64,000 nucleotides of DNA. Origin: Bacillota bacterium. Its GTDB lineage: Bacteria > Bacillota > Clostridia > Oscillospirales > Ruminococcaceae. A program made the position numbers and the translations under genes. The stretch covers positions 1 to 64,000 of the forward strand of contig JAEYNX010000027.1 in assembly GCA_023412215.1 (NCBI GenBank), written 5' to 3'. The notes beneath the pieces were generated by a model. That model saw only the letters and a list, made by a program, of their open reading frames with translations. It was not told the DNA's origin and did not search any database. Shown here piece by piece: positions 16,652 to 26,805 of the stretch (the first letter of the stretch is position 1; every line of letters begins with the position of its first letter).

Positions 16652-17842
16652 TCAATCAATCCTTTCCTGTTTCAATGTTTTTAAATAAAGGCGCCAGCAC
16701 AATAAGAATAACAGATTACCGAATATAAAAAGGCACGCGGTAAAATAAAAGGTGTTCTCAATACCGAAGGTATCCGTAATAAAGCCGAGCAGCAGATACC
16801 CGATAATCGTGCCGGTGCTGTTTACTGAGCTTAGAAAACCCATGGTAACGCTCATACCGCATTGTTTGCCGACCACCGCCGATATTGCGGCCGACGCGGA
16901 AAAGTGTAAGGCGATCGCCACTCCGATCACAACCAGCAGAAGGCCAATGCTCCAGAAGCTCTTAAGGGTGAGGAATAATATCAGCAATAGGGAGGTGGCT
17001 GCGGCCGAAACCATCACCAATGCGGTTTTGCTGTATCGGTCGCTAAACTTCCCGAGAGGGATTTGGGCAACGCCGATAACCATGTTATTGACGGCGATCA
17101 GCACGCCGATGCTCTTCATATTGAGCGCACAGCCTAACGCGTATTCGGTGAAGGACGCGCCGAACAGCGCCAGAAGCACGGCCGAAACGATGTTTATGCA
17201 GGCAAGCCCCCACAGTCTTTTATCGTACAGCAGCGCCTTGGCATTATATTGAGTATCACCCCGAGCTTCACCTGCGCGGCTTGGCGCTGACATAGGCGTT
17301 TTCATACGGCCCATAATTAAAATGAGCAAGAGCGCCAGTAGCGCGAGGACAAACAATGTCAAAAAGGCCTCTTTGATTCCATAGCTTTCGTAGATAAAGC
17401 CACCCACCACCGGCCCGATGCCGCTTGCGGAGAAGGTGATCAGGTTATAAAGCCCCATGTACCGCCCCTCTTGCCCCTGCGGGCTGATCTCGCCGATATA
17501 GGCCATCGCCATGGGCAGCATCATCGCCGAGGCCACGCCGTGCAGCAGCCTTGCCGCCAGCAGCGATGGGATGTTCCACGATACCCAGTAGGCCACCGCA
17601 ATGAGCGGGTAAAGCATCAGGCTGTATACGAGCACCCTTTTGGCCCCTTTTTTCTGAGAAAGCCAGCCGATGGGTGTGCCGAATATCAGGCGCACCACAT
17701 ACATGCTGCTGTAGATAAGCCCGATGGTAAGGCTGCTCCCGCCAAGCGTGCGCGCATAGGGCACAAACAGCGAGCCGGATATAAAGGTTCCAAGCACCAG
17801 TAAGAATACCGAGATGCAAACGATGCTGAATTCTTTTTTCAT
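16652..17842 (-). CDS. MFS transporter
   Basis: This major facilitator superfamily membrane carrier has twelve predicted helices in 396 residues. The loop GTPIGWLSQKKGAKRVLV between helices 2 and 3 fits the MFS motif A pattern, and PLGKFSDRYSKTALV is its counterpart in the second half. The substrate is unknown, and drug efflux is a guess. The longest frame starts at 17860. The ATG at 17842 (MKKEFS) is 5 nt behind GAGG and is preferred. It is the first gene of a two-gene unit with the acetyltransferase. Confidence 0.87.
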   Translation of the reverse strand: MKKEFSIVCISVFLLVLGTFISGSLFVPYARTLGGSSLTIGLIYSSMYVVRLIFGTPIGWLSQKKGAKRVLVYSLMLYPLIAVAYWVSWNIPSLLAARLLHGVASAMMLPMAMAYIGEISPQGQEGRYMGLYNLITFSASGIGPVVGGFIYESYGIKEAFLTLFVLALLALLLILIMGRMKTPMSAPSRAGEARGDTQYNAKALLYDKRLWGLACINIVSAVLLALFGASFTEYALGCALNMKSIGVLIAVNNMVIGVAQIPLGKFSDRYSKTALVMVSAAATSLLLILFLTLKSFWSIGLLLVVIGVAIALHFSASAAISAVVGKQCGMSVTMGFLSSVNSTGTIIGYLLLGFITDTFGIENTFYFTACLFIFGNLLFLLCWRLYLKTLKQERID

Positions 17843-17881
17843 GGGAACCTCGAAACGCATATTTGCATAAAATATGACATT

Positions 17882-17910
17882 ATTTTAACATGAAATAGCA
17901 TTTATTTCAA
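17882..17910 (-). promoter_or_regulatory. Sigma-A promoter of the MFS-GNAT unit
   Basis: On the minus strand TTGAAA (17905-17910) and TAAAAT (17882-17887) are separated by 17 nt. It is divergent from the tepA promoter. Confidence 0.65.
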
Positions 17911-18005
17911 TGTTTTCAAAACTATTGTATTGGAATTTTACTATTGAACTTAGGAATGAAAAAGAAAATATGTTCTTTTACGACGGCGTTTTGTATATCT
18001 TGCTA

Positions 18006-18034
18006 TTGTTTAAATATAGAATAATTGATATAAT
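18006..18034 (+). promoter_or_regulatory. Promoter of the tepA-ylzJ-uppP-ftsK cluster
   Basis: TTGTTT (18006-18011) and a perfect TATAAT (18029-18034) are 17 nt apart, about 100 bp upstream of tepA. Confidence 0.6.
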
Positions 18035-18140
18035 ATTTTTGGTTCGTTGTTTATGCACATTCCCATAAACGCCTTGCGCATACATCCCTTGGCTGCTGGA
18101 AACAATAGCTTTTATGATGTTTTAGAGGCGAGGGATTATA

Positions 18141-18914
18141 GTGAACGATGAGCAAAACGAACAGAAAACTCAAGACGCTCCCGAAAAAGAGACGGCCCCA
18201 AGCACCACCAGCGAAGAGCAAACCGACCAGATCGTAAGAACCGGCTCGGTTACCCAAAGCAAGGGCGACCACACCATTCACTGCCTTACTATCGTGGGGC
18301 AGGTGGAAGGGCATTATATCCTTCCGCCGCAGAATAAAACCACCAAGTATGAGCACGTCATTCCCCAGCTTGTAGCGATTGAGGAAGACCCTGAGATCGA
18401 GGGGCTTTTGATTATACTCAACACCGTCGGCGGCGACGTAGAGGCGGGGCTTGCCATCGCCGAGCTTATCGCGGGCATGAAAAAGCCCACGGTATCCATC
18501 GTGCTGGGCGGAGGCCATTCCATCGGTGTGCCGCTTGCCGTATGCGCAAAGCGTTCGTTTATTGTGCCGTCGGCGAGCATGACCATTCACCCCATACGCT
18601 TAAGCGGGCTGGTATTGGGCGTACCGCAGACGCTTTCCTATTTTGACAAAATGCAGGAGCGCATCGTGCGCTTTGTGTCGGAGAACTCGCGTATCTCGGC
18701 GGAAGACTTTCGTGCGCTGATGACCAAAACGGGGGAGCTCGTAATGGACATCGGCACCGTGCTGGATGGCGAAAAGGCGGTGGAGGTCGGTATTATCGAT
18801 TCGCTCGGCGGCTTAAGCGACGCAATCAGCTGTCTTTACGAGCTGATTGAAAAGGAAGCGGAAGAGCACAAGAAGAAAGGCACGAGGAAAAAAGGAGGAC
18901 GGGTGACCGGCTGA
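18141..18914 (+). CDS. tepA: ClpP-family serine protease, TepA-like
   Basis: This protein belongs to the ClpP/crotonase-fold protease group that in Bacillus includes TepA (YmfB), reported to assist protein export. The first 40 residues are acidic and probably disordered. The core shows [23 protein letters not shown], then the nucleophile region [12 protein letters not shown], and SASMTIHP with a candidate catalytic His. The Lys-rich tail [14 protein letters not shown] is soluble. There is no signal peptide. GTG start at 18141 follows GAGGGA. The next gene, ylzJ-like, overlaps by 1 bp. The tepA-ylzJ-spoIIIE order matches Bacillus, which supports the name. Confidence 0.85.
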   Translation: MNDEQNEQKTQDAPEKETAPSTTSEEQTDQIVRTGSVTQSKGDHTIHCLTIVGQVEGHYILPPQNKTTKYEHVIPQLVAIEEDPEIEGLLIILNTVGGDVEAGLAIAELIAGMKKPTVSIVLGGGHSIGVPLAVCAKRSFIVPSASMTIHPIRLSGLVLGVPQTLSYFDKMQERIVRFVSENSRISAEDFRALMTKTGELVMDIGTVLDGEKAVEVGIIDSLGGLSDAISCLYELIEKEAEEHKKKGTRKKGGRVTG

Positions 18915-19117
18915 TGTATCTATATACAAAAGAACCGTACGAGCTTATTTTTCAGGATGCGACAGCATCCCAGACTGTTACGAAGATGGTAAACGGCGTG
19001 CTGCTGGAAGGGGTAGAGCAATCCGACGGCATGCATGTTACACGGGTGCTTTCCACCGACCCGAAGGTGTTTTTGCGCAAGGAGTATGCACCCGGCAGCG
19101 TCGTTAAATGGATGTAA
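18914..19117 (+). CDS. YlzJ-like small protein
   Basis: This 67-residue protein starts [13 protein letters not shown] and ends with a YAPGSVVKWM tail. Size, sequence style and position between a TepA-like protease and ftsK/spoIIIE match the YlzJ family of unknown function. The start overlaps the upstream stop (TGATG), indicating translational coupling. Confidence 0.8.
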   Translation: MYLYTKEPYELIFQDATASQTVTKMVNGVLLEGVEQSDGMHVTRVLSTDPKVFLRKEYAPGSVVKWM

Positions 19118-19183
19118 TTATTTAGCGGCAGAGTTCTTGAATAGCGCCTGCCTTGCAGGCTACATAAAACGGAGGGCATGGCT

Positions 19184-20065
19184 TTGACAATCTTAAATGC
19201 GATCCTGCAGGGCATTTTGCAGGGTATCACCGAATTTTTACCCGTCTCCAGCGACGGGCATCTTACACTCTACCAGCACTTTACCAAAACGTCGGGCGAG
19301 GGCGCGCTGTTTTTTACGGTAATGCTGCATCTGGGTACACTTATTGCTGTATTTATCGCTTACCATACGTTAATCGGCGAGCTGCTGCTCGAGTTTTGCC
19401 GTATGATTGGCGATATCTTCACCGGCAGGTTCTCGTTTAGAAAATTAAACCCCGACCGCCGCATGATCTTAATGATTCTGGTTTCGCTCATCCCGCTGCT
19501 CGCCTTCTACTTTGTCAAGGACTTCTTCACGGCTATCGCCGAGGACAGCGACATCGTGGTAGAGGGCGTACTGTTTCTCGTTACCGGCATTATGCTGTTT
19601 TTGGCGGACCGCTGCTACAAGGGCGACAAGACCGCCAGGAACATGAAATCCCCCGACGCGCTGCTCATCGGCACGATGCAGGGGCTCGCGGCCCTTCCCG
19701 CGGTTTCCCGCTCCGGCTCCACCATCTCGATGGCGCTTTTGCGCGGCTACTCACGCGAGTATGCGGTGGCGTTCTCGTTTATCATGGGCATTCCCGCGAT
19801 TATCGGCGCCAATGTTTTTGAGCTGGGCGACGCGGTTGCGCAGGGCACGCAGATAAACTGGCCCCCTATCCTCATCGGGGTAGCGGTGTCGGCGATTGTG
19901 GGCTTCTTTGCCATTAAGCTGCTCGCGTGGATGGTGAAAACCGATAAGCTTGCCATCTTCTCATATTATACCCTTGCCCTCGGCGTGGTGGTGATAATCA
20001 TCGGCGCCATCGAGCACATGGCGGGCATGAATTTTGTAGATCTTTTAAGCTCGATGGCCGGTTAA
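19184..20065 (+). CDS. uppP: Undecaprenyl-diphosphatase
   Basis: This integral membrane enzyme dephosphorylates undecaprenyl diphosphate, recycling the lipid carrier for peptidoglycan. It shows the first active-site motif EFLPVSSDGHL and the second motif ALPAVSRSGSTIS, and has about eight hydrophobic segments. The usual first motif is EFLPVSSSGHL, so an Asp replaces a Ser here. The longest frame uses ATG at 19178, only 2 nt behind GGAGG. The TTG at 19184 has 8-nt spacing and gives the family-typical beginning MTILNAILQGILQGITEF. It sits between ylzJ and ftsK, fitting a cell-envelope cluster. Confidence 0.92.
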   Translation: MTILNAILQGILQGITEFLPVSSDGHLTLYQHFTKTSGEGALFFTVMLHLGTLIAVFIAYHTLIGELLLEFCRMIGDIFTGRFSFRKLNPDRRMILMILVSLIPLLAFYFVKDFFTAIAEDSDIVVEGVLFLVTGIMLFLADRCYKGDKTARNMKSPDALLIGTMQGLAALPAVSRSGSTISMALLRGYSREYAVAFSFIMGIPAIIGANVFELGDAVAQGTQINWPPILIGVAVSAIVGFFAIKLLAWMVKTDKLAIFSYYTLALGVVVIIIGAIEHMAGMNFVDLLSSMAG

Positions 20066-20126
20066 TCTTAAAGGGGTAAGACCGGCTGGGCTTATGGTAG
20101 TATAACAGCGGAAGGAAAGAGTAAGG

Positions 20127-22658
20127 ATGGCGCAAAAAAGGGCGGCAACCGCCACAGCCAGAAAACCGGCCTCAAAATCCTCCTCCGGCAGGCAGAAGAG
20201 CGGCACAAAGGCATCGAAGGCGCAGGAGCATGAAAGCCGGCGCGCCTATGCCAGACGGCAGATGTACGCCGTGGTGCTTTTCGCCTTGGGGGTATTTTTC
20301 TGCGCGCTTGTGTTCGTGCAGGGCACCAACCTGTGGACAGAGCTGCACAAGTTCATGTTTGGCATGTTCGGCGAGGTAGCCTATGCCGTGCCGTTTATCA
20401 CCATGCTGCTTGCGGTGCTGATGGCCATCGACCACAAGGCGGTGTCCCCCGTGGCAAAGTGCTGGCAGGCGGGGCTGCTCACCGTCATGATCTGCGGCGC
20501 GGTGCAGATCTTCACCGTCGGCATTCCGACGGGCGACACCTTTTTTAAGCAGATCGCCTCGCTGTACAACGACGGCGTGGCCAAACGCGGCGGCGGGTTC
20601 TTCGGCTCGGTGTTCGGCTGGACGCTGTATGAGCTGTTTGATAAAAACGGTGCAGGCATTACCATCATCCTGCTCATCCTGCTTTTTGTGATGATACTCA
20701 CCGGCATTACGCTGCTTGATATCTTTAAGACCGTCTCCACCCCCGTCAAGAAGCTGGGCGACGTGTATCAGGAGCGGTTTGAAGAAAAGGCAACCAAGGC
20801 ACGCTTTAACATTGACGTGCCGCTGGATGAAGAAACCGAGATGCCTGGGCACCCCATCACGGCAGGGCAGGTGATATGGTCGAGCGCACCGCAAACCGAA
20901 AAGGAGCGCAAGGCGGCGCTCAGGCAGAAGCAGAAGGAAGAAAAGCAGAAAAACAAGGCCCTGATTGCCGAGATTAAGAATAAAAAGCCGCCGCAGCCCG
21001 ACGAGAACGCGGCGGGTGAGATCAGCAACATCGTCGAGCGCGCGGTGCCCAAGGCGGCGGTTATCGATATCCCGCTGGACAAGCCCGCCGCGCCCAAGAC
21101 CAACCGCCAGACCTTTGAAAACGAGGCGAGAGCCTTTGAGCAGAATATCGCGAAAAACGCCGTGGAGCAGGAGTCGCTCGATACCGGCGACGGCTATACA
21201 TACCCGCCAATTACGCTGCTTGAGCAGGGCAAGCCGGTGAACACTGCCGACATCAGCGAGGAGCTTCAACAAAACGCCGAGCTGCTGGTAGACACCCTCA
21301 AGAGCTTCGGGGTGGTTACCAAGGTGCTGGATATCTCACGCGGCCCCGCCGTAACGCGTTACGAGCTGCAGCCCTCCGCGGGTGTGAAGATCGCTAAAAT
21401 CACCAGCCTTGCGGACGATATCGCCCTAAACCTTGCGAGTGCGGGCGTGCGCATCGAGGCGCCCATCCCCAACAAGCCCGCCGTGGGCATCGAGGTGCCC
21501 AACAAAGAGGTAAGCGTCGTTAAGCTGCGCAGCATTATCGATTCCACCGAGTTTGTAAGCGCCAAAAGCAAGCTGTCGGTCGCTTTGGGGCAGGATTTAA
21601 CGGGCGACAAAACCATCGCCGACCTCGCCAAGATGCCACATCTGCTGGTGGCGGGCGCCACCGGCTCGGGTAAATCGGTGTGCATCAACTCCATTATCAT
21701 CAGCCTGCTGTACAAATCTACTCCCGACGAGGTGCGCTTTTTGATGGTGGACCCGAAGGTGGTGGAGCTTGGTATCTACAACGGCATCCCGCACCTGCTG
21801 GTGCCGGTGGTGACCGACCCGCGCAAGGCCGCGGGCGCTTTAAACTGGGCGGTTACCGAGATGCTCAACCGCTACAAGCTATTCGCCGATAATCAGGTGC
21901 GCGACCTTGTGGGCTATAACGAGCTTGCCGCCATCAACGACGAGATTAAGCCATTGCCGCAGATCGTCATCATCATCGATGAGCTTGCCGACCTGATGAT
22001 CGCCGCCCCCAACGAGGTGGAGGATGCCATCTGCCGTCTGGCCCAGATGGCGCGCGCCGCTGGCATGCACCTTGTTATCGCCACGCAGCGCCCGTCGGTG
22101 GACGTTATCACGGGTGTTATCAAAGCAAATATCCCCAGCCGCATCGCGTTTGCGGTGTCGTCGCAGGTGGACTCGCGCACCATCCTCGACATGGGCGGCG
22201 CCGAGAAGCTGCTCGGGCGCGGCGACATGCTGTTCGCCCCGGTGGGCACCTCCAAGCCCGTGCGTGTGCAGGGCTGCTATGTCAACGAAAAAGAGGTTGA
22301 GCGCGTGGTTTCCTTCATCAAGAGGGGCGGCGCCGCCGATTACGACGACAACATCATCGACGAGATAGAGAAGCAGGCGGCAAAAGAGAAGTCTGCGCCC
22401 TCGGGTGAAGACAGCGCAGAGAGCGAAGACGAGATGCTCCCCAAGGCCATCGAGTGTGTGGTCGAGGCGGGGCAGGCCTCCACCTCCCTTTTGCAGCGCA
22501 GGCTAAAGCTCGGCTACGCCAGAGCGGCGCGCATCATCGACGAGATGGAGCAGCGCGGCATCGTCGGCCCGTTCGAGGGCAGCAAGCCCCGCCCGGTGCT
22601 TATCACCCGCCAGCAGTGGCTGGAAATGACCATGCGGCAGGATACCCCGCAGGATTAA
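20127..22658 (+). CDS. ftsK: FtsK/SpoIIIE family DNA translocase
   Basis: This membrane-anchored DNA pump clears or segregates chromosomes at the septum, during division or sporulation. A basic N-terminus of 45 residues precedes four membrane segments (about 47-205). A charged linker runs to about 400. The alpha-beta RecA-like motor has Walker A GATGSGKS near residue 509 and Walker [13 protein letters not shown]. The gamma winged helix ([20 protein letters not shown], from about 770) reads DNA polarity. Length is 843 residues, typical of SpoIIIE/SftA-size members. The tepA-ylzJ context argues for the SpoIIIE orthologue, but the two subtypes cannot be separated by eye. Confidence 0.95.
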   Translation: MAQKRAATATARKPASKSSSGRQKSGTKASKAQEHESRRAYARRQMYAVVLFALGVFFCALVFVQGTNLWTELHKFMFGMFGEVAYAVPFITMLLAVLMAIDHKAVSPVAKCWQAGLLTVMICGAVQIFTVGIPTGDTFFKQIASLYNDGVAKRGGGFFGSVFGWTLYELFDKNGAGITIILLILLFVMILTGITLLDIFKTVSTPVKKLGDVYQERFEEKATKARFNIDVPLDEETEMPGHPITAGQVIWSSAPQTEKERKAALRQKQKEEKQKNKALIAEIKNKKPPQPDENAAGEISNIVERAVPKAAVIDIPLDKPAAPKTNRQTFENEARAFEQNIAKNAVEQESLDTGDGYTYPPITLLEQGKPVNTADISEELQQNAELLVDTLKSFGVVTKVLDISRGPAVTRYELQPSAGVKIAKITSLADDIALNLASAGVRIEAPIPNKPAVGIEVPNKEVSVVKLRSIIDSTEFVSAKSKLSVALGQDLTGDKTIADLAKMPHLLVAGATGSGKSVCINSIIISLLYKSTPDEVRFLMVDPKVVELGIYNGIPHLLVPVVTDPRKAAGALNWAVTEMLNRYKLFADNQVRDLVGYNELAAINDEIKPLPQIVIIIDELADLMIAAPNEVEDAICRLAQMARAAGMHLVIATQRPSVDVITGVIKANIPSRIAFAVSSQVDSRTILDMGGAEKLLGRGDMLFAPVGTSKPVRVQGCYVNEKEVERVVSFIKRGGAADYDDNIIDEIEKQAAKEKSAPSGEDSAESEDEMLPKAIECVVEAGQASTSLLQRRLKLGYARAARIIDEMEQRGIVGPFEGSKPRPVLITRQQWLEMTMRQDTPQD

Positions 22659-22680
22659 CGAATATCGATTGGAGCCATCC

Positions 22681-24555
22681 ATGTCAGGTTTTTTACCGAT
22701 TTCCCGCAGCGAGATGCTTAAACAGGGCATTGACCGCTTTGACTATATCTGTGTGACGGGTGATGCCTATGTCGACCACCCCAGCTTCGGCATCGCCATT
22801 ATTTCGCGCGTGCTGGAGGCGCAGGGCTATTCGGTGGGCATCCTCGCCCAGCCGAATTGGCACAGCATAAAGGACTTTAAGCAGCTCGGTGAGCCGCGCT
22901 ACGGCTTTTTTGTCACCTCCGGAAACATCGACTCGATGGTGGCCCATTACTCCGTGGCCAAGAACCCGCGCTCGGAGGATAGCTATTCCCCCGGCGGAGA
23001 AACGGGGCACCGCCCCGACCGCGCGGTGATCGTCTACTGCCGTATGCTGCGCGGCGCTTACCCCGATGCTCCGATCATCATCGGCGGGCTGGAGGCCTCC
23101 TTGCGCCGCTTTGCGCACTACGATTATTGGGACGACGCGGTGCGCCCCTCGGTTTTAATCGACAGCGGAGCCGACCTGCTGGTTTATGGCATGGGGGAGC
23201 GCCAGACCGTCGAGATCTCCCGCCGTCTCGCTGCGGGCGAGTCGGTGGGGGCCATTACCGATGTGCCCGGCACCTGCTATGTCACCGAGCCGGAGAATAT
23301 CCCCATAGGCTTAACCAATCTGCCCAGCTTTGAGATGGTGAGTGAGAACAAAAAGGAATACTGCAAGGCCGCAAGGCTTGAGATTGACGAGCACGACGCC
23401 GTTTCGGGCCGCGCTCTTTTACAAAAGCACGGCAAAAGGGTTGTAATACAGAACAAGCCCATGCCGCCGCTCGAGCAGCAGGAGCTGGACAGGGTGTACG
23501 CGCTGCCCTACATGCGCTTTTACCACCCCAGCTACGAGCAAAAGGGCGGCGTACCCGCAATTGAAGAGGTGGAGTTTTCTATCACCCACAACCGCGGCTG
23601 CTTCGGGCACTGCAACTTCTGCTCCATCGCGTTCCATCAGGGGCGTAAGATCACCTGCCGCAGTGAAGACTCGGTGGTAGGCGAGGCCGAATCGTTTGTG
23701 GCCAACCCGCGGTTTAAGGGGTATATCCACGATGTGGGCGGCCCCACTGCCAATTTCAGAAGGCCCTCCTGCAAAAAGCAGCTTACGCAGGGGCTGTGCA
23801 AGGGGAAGAAGTGCCTTGCCCCCACGCCCTGCCCGGCGCTGGAGGCCGACCACAGCGAGTACCTGCACATGCTGCGCAGGCTGCGCGCCGTTCGCGGTGT
23901 AAAGAAGGTGTTTATCCGTTCGGGCATACGCTTTGACTATCTGCTTGAGGATAAAAACGACGCCTTTTTTAACGAGCTTATCGAAAACCACGTCAGCGGG
24001 CAGCTCAAGGTTGCCCCCGAGCATTGCTCCCCAACGGTGCTGGACGCCATGGGCAAGCCGCACATCGAGGCGTACGAGGCCTTTGAAAAGCGGTTTTATG
24101 AGCGCACTAAGAAGATTCACAAAGAGCAGTATCTCGTGCCCTATTTAATGTCCTCCCACCCGGGCAGCACCTTAAAGGACGCCGTGACCCTCGTGCTGTT
24201 TTTAAAGAAGCACAACATCCGCCCCGAGCAGGTGCAGGATTTTTACCCCACCCCCGGCACCATCTCCACCTGCATGTTCTATACGGGGCTGGACCCATAC
24301 ACGCTCAAGCCTGTTTTTGTACCGCGCACGAGCGAGGAAAAGGCCATGCAGCGCGCGCTGCTGCAGTATTTTAACCCAAACAACCACGCTATTGTCGTGC
24401 AGGCGCTTAAAAAGGCGGGCAGGGAAGACCTTATCGGCTACGGGGAGGCCTGCCTGGTTCCACCTTACATCCCTAAAAAAAGCCCAAACTTCAGGGCGAA
24501 GGCAAAACACAGTACCGCCCGGCGGCCCCGCACAGCGGCGGCAGGGCCGGGGTAG
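22681..24555 (+). CDS. YgiQ-type radical SAM protein
   Basis: This large radical S-adenosylmethionine protein belongs to the YgiQ (UPF0313) family, whose reaction is unknown. The 4Fe-4S site is Cys307, Cys311 and Cys314 in CFGHCNFC. The N-terminal domain (FLPISRSEMLKQG, then DAYVDHPSFG) and the C-terminal DFYPTPGTISTCMFYTG block are family hallmarks. The frame opens at TTG 22669, but ATG 22681 lies 6 nt behind GGAG, giving 624 residues. It starts 22 bp after ftsK. The last 25 residues are basic and Ala-rich and look unstructured. Confidence 0.9.
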   Translation: MSGFLPISRSEMLKQGIDRFDYICVTGDAYVDHPSFGIAIISRVLEAQGYSVGILAQPNWHSIKDFKQLGEPRYGFFVTSGNIDSMVAHYSVAKNPRSEDSYSPGGETGHRPDRAVIVYCRMLRGAYPDAPIIIGGLEASLRRFAHYDYWDDAVRPSVLIDSGADLLVYGMGERQTVEISRRLAAGESVGAITDVPGTCYVTEPENIPIGLTNLPSFEMVSENKKEYCKAARLEIDEHDAVSGRALLQKHGKRVVIQNKPMPPLEQQELDRVYALPYMRFYHPSYEQKGGVPAIEEVEFSITHNRGCFGHCNFCSIAFHQGRKITCRSEDSVVGEAESFVANPRFKGYIHDVGGPTANFRRPSCKKQLTQGLCKGKKCLAPTPCPALEADHSEYLHMLRRLRAVRGVKKVFIRSGIRFDYLLEDKNDAFFNELIENHVSGQLKVAPEHCSPTVLDAMGKPHIEAYEAFEKRFYERTKKIHKEQYLVPYLMSSHPGSTLKDAVTLVLFLKKHNIRPEQVQDFYPTPGTISTCMFYTGLDPYTLKPVFVPRTSEEKAMQRALLQYFNPNNHAIVVQALKKAGREDLIGYGEACLVPPYIPKKSPNFRAKAKHSTARRPRTAAAGPG

Positions 24556-24600
24556 CACGGCAGAAGGCCGCGCTGCCTCGGGGCGGCAAAGGAGAGCTTC

Positions 24601-25638
24601 ATGGCAAAACGACAAGGCCGACAGGCGCAAAGGCTCCTAAAAGACCTGTTTAAACAAAAGAAAGAGGGGCTGTCCGCGCTGGCTGTGGCGGCTGCTGCGG
24701 TCGTCCTGCTGACGCTATCCACCCTTTCGCTGCTGCCTTTTTCGTTCCCCACGTGGGGGGACGCCTACACGTTGGTGACGGGCGAGCCGTACGATACCGC
24801 TTTGGTGTTCACCCCCGCCGAGATTCCCTCCGCTACGCAGCAGGAGAATCCGCCGCCCGAGATGCTGGGCGGTGCGCAGATGTCGGTTTACATCATCGAC
24901 GTGGGGCAGGGCAGTTCCACACTCTTTACTACGGGCGACAACAGCATCCTCATCGACGCAGGCGAGAACGACCAGGGCGATACGGTGCTTGACTGCCTTC
25001 AAACGCTCGGGATAGACCGTCTTGACTACATGATAGGTACCCACCCGCATTCCGACCACATCGGCGGGATGGACGACGTGCTCAAAAGCGTGACGGTGGA
25101 CCACGTTATCCTGCCCAAGGTTCCCAGTGCAATCGTCCCCACCACCAAGACCTACGAGGACGTGCTCACCGAGCTCACCGAAAAAAAGATCGAGGTGATT
25201 GCCGCCACCCCGAGCAAAAGCTACGCCGTGGGCGCGATGAAGCTCGATATCCTCGGCCCCGCCGCAGATTTTGACGACCTCAACAACGAGTCGGTGGTCT
25301 CTAAAATAACCTTCGGCAGAACCCGCGTACTTGTTTCGGGTGACGCCGAAAAGCAGGCTGAGAAGGCCGTGCTGGAAAAGGGCTTTAACCTTCTAAGTGA
25401 CATCTACATAGCGGGGCATCACGGCAGCTCTACCTCCGGCAGTAAGGCGTTTTTGGACGCGATTATGCCGAGCTATGCTGCCGTCTCCTGCGGGGTAAAC
25501 AACGACTACGGCCACCCGAGCGCATCTACCCTGCAGGCCTTTGCGGACAGGAAGATTACGGTGAACCGTACGGATTTAAACGGCACGATCGTCTATACCA
25601 CCGACGGCGAGAACATCGCCGTAAAAACGCAGCGGTAA
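24601..25638 (+). CDS. ComEC-like metallo-beta-lactamase-fold hydrolase, membrane-anchored
   Basis: This protein has a basic N-terminus and one membrane helix (about residues 25-48), followed by an extracytoplasmic MBL domain. The metal-binding motif THPHSDHIGG is near residue 143, with VSGDAE and AGHHGS contributing later ligands. The closest family is the stand-alone version of the ComEC C-terminal hydrolase domain, whose substrate is uncertain (a nuclease has been proposed for ComEC). ATG follows GGAG. A DUF3006 gene follows after 33 bp, a common pairing. Confidence 0.88.
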   Translation: MAKRQGRQAQRLLKDLFKQKKEGLSALAVAAAAVVLLTLSTLSLLPFSFPTWGDAYTLVTGEPYDTALVFTPAEIPSATQQENPPPEMLGGAQMSVYIIDVGQGSSTLFTTGDNSILIDAGENDQGDTVLDCLQTLGIDRLDYMIGTHPHSDHIGGMDDVLKSVTVDHVILPKVPSAIVPTTKTYEDVLTELTEKKIEVIAATPSKSYAVGAMKLDILGPAADFDDLNNESVVSKITFGRTRVLVSGDAEKQAEKAVLEKGFNLLSDIYIAGHHGSSTSGSKAFLDAIMPSYAAVSCGVNNDYGHPSASTLQAFADRKITVNRTDLNGTIVYTTDGENIAVKTQR

Positions 25639-25671
25639 CAATTCATATTACCTCAAAGGAGGTTATTGGCC

Positions 25672-25914
25672 ATGCCGGAAGAGCAGCTTTTATGCGTAGA
25701 CAGGCTGGAAGGCAGCCTTGCCGTCTGTGAGGACGGGCAGGGACATCAGCAAAAAATCCCCATCGCATCCTTACCGGACGGTGTAAAAGAGGGTGACTGC
25801 CTGCGGGTGGATGCTCACGGCGGCGTGACCATAGACACAGGCGAAACACAGCGCAGGCGCGAGCGCTTAAAGAAGCTACAGCAACAGCTTTTTTCTGATA
25901 CTTATTACAATTAG
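25672..25914 (+). CDS. DUF3006 family protein
   Basis: This is a small protein of 80 residues. The pattern VDRLEGSLAVCE followed by SLPDGVKEGDCLRV is that of DUF3006, a small beta-rich family often encoded next to ComEC-like hydrolases. Function is unknown. The frame opens with TTG at 25666, but the ATG at 25672 lies 9 nt behind AAAGGAGG and is preferred. The tail is charged and helical. Confidence 0.8.
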   Translation: MPEEQLLCVDRLEGSLAVCEDGQGHQQKIPIASLPDGVKEGDCLRVDAHGGVTIDTGETQRRRERLKKLQQQLFSDTYYN

Positions 25915-25978
25915 AAATATAGAGAAATTCGAGCAAAAGGTTTAATTTATGCCTTATGTAAAGAATTTTTACGGTTTT

Positions 25979-25997
25979 TTCTTATTGGAATTAGTAT
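25979..25997. repeat. Solo 19-bp palindrome related to the MITE ends, copy A
   Basis: TTCTTATTGGAATTAGTAT resembles two MITE ends (TACTAATTCC and its inverse) placed head to head. Near-identical sequences occur at 33232 and 45599. Confidence 0.5.
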
Positions 25998-26023
25998 AAG
26001 GACTAGGCGAATATGATTAGACC

Positions 26024-26051
26024 ATCCCGCCACCTGACAGGCGGGATTTTA
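26024..26051 (+). terminator. Terminator between DUF3006 and NERD genes
   Basis: ATCCCGCC (26024-26031) pairs with GGCGGGAT (26040-26047) and is followed by TTTATATT. Confidence 0.75.
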
Positions 26052-26068
26052 TATTGAGGGAGGCCACG

Positions 26069-26788
26069 ATGGCAAAGATTATCAAGTCCGGCATTGTGAA
26101 CACGGTAAAGGCAAGCTATAACCGATGTGTTCTGCGCATCGCGCTGTATGTGCTTTTAGCGCTGCTGGGTGCCGCGTTTGCGTTTTTTACATACGGCATC
26201 AGTCTTATTTTATTGGCGGCGCTCTTTTTTATCAAGCGTGAACGGATACAGATGCTGATTTTAAAGCACGGTATAGAGGGCGAGATAGCCACCACCGCAG
26301 TGCTAAAGCGACTGCCCCGGCGCTATTACGTCTGCCCGGATGTCACCATCGCGGGCGACGGGCACTCCGCGCAGATGGACCATGTGGTGGTCGGGCCCAA
26401 CGGCGTGTTTGTGGTAGAAACCAAGAACCATAAGGGCGTCATCTACGGCGATGATGAGGATCACGCGCTGCTGCAAAAAAAGAAGACCGAGAGCGGCAGC
26501 CGGTATGCCAAGCGCTTCTACAGCCCCGTCAAGCAGGTCACCACGCACGCGCGGGTTTTAACGCGGGTTTTGACGCAAAACGGTTATGATATCGAGGCGC
26601 AGGGCATCGTTTACTTCTCACACCCCCGAACCAAGGTGAAGGTATACAGCGAAGAAATTCCGGTTTTTTCGGCGAGAAGGGGCGGCAGACGAAAGCTGTT
26701 GCGTTATATCAAACATTTCGGCGGCGAAAAGCTGTTTGAACCGTCGGAATGCAAAATAATCGCGCACAGAATTGCAAATTATAAATAG
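26069..26788 (+). CDS. NERD domain membrane protein
   Basis: This protein has two hydrophobic segments (about residues 25-60, LYVLLALLGAAFAFFTYG and ISLILLAALFFI) and then a NERD (nuclease-related) domain. The core motif is QMDHVVVGPNGVFVVETKNHKG, with the nuclease-like Asp and Glu-x-Lys signature. NERD proteins are thought to act on DNA or RNA, but few are characterised. The frame opens at TTG 26054. ATG 26069, 5 nt behind GGGAGG, gives 239 residues. A MITE copy begins 17 bp after the stop codon. Confidence 0.82.
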   Translation: MAKIIKSGIVNTVKASYNRCVLRIALYVLLALLGAAFAFFTYGISLILLAALFFIKRERIQMLILKHGIEGEIATTAVLKRLPRRYYVCPDVTIAGDGHSAQMDHVVVGPNGVFVVETKNHKGVIYGDDEDHALLQKKKTESGSRYAKRFYSPVKQVTTHARVLTRVLTQNGYDIEAQGIVYFSHPRTKVKVYSEEIPVFSARRGGRRKLLRYIKHFGGEKLFEPSECKIIAHRIANYK

Positions 26789-26805
26789 GACTGATATAAT
26801 AATTA

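Noticed and set aside
20172..21272. 366-codon minus-strand frame opposite the ftsK N-terminus
   Set aside because: It is rich in His, Arg and Leu, as expected from the antisense of a real gene, and covers the clear membrane and linker region of FtsK.
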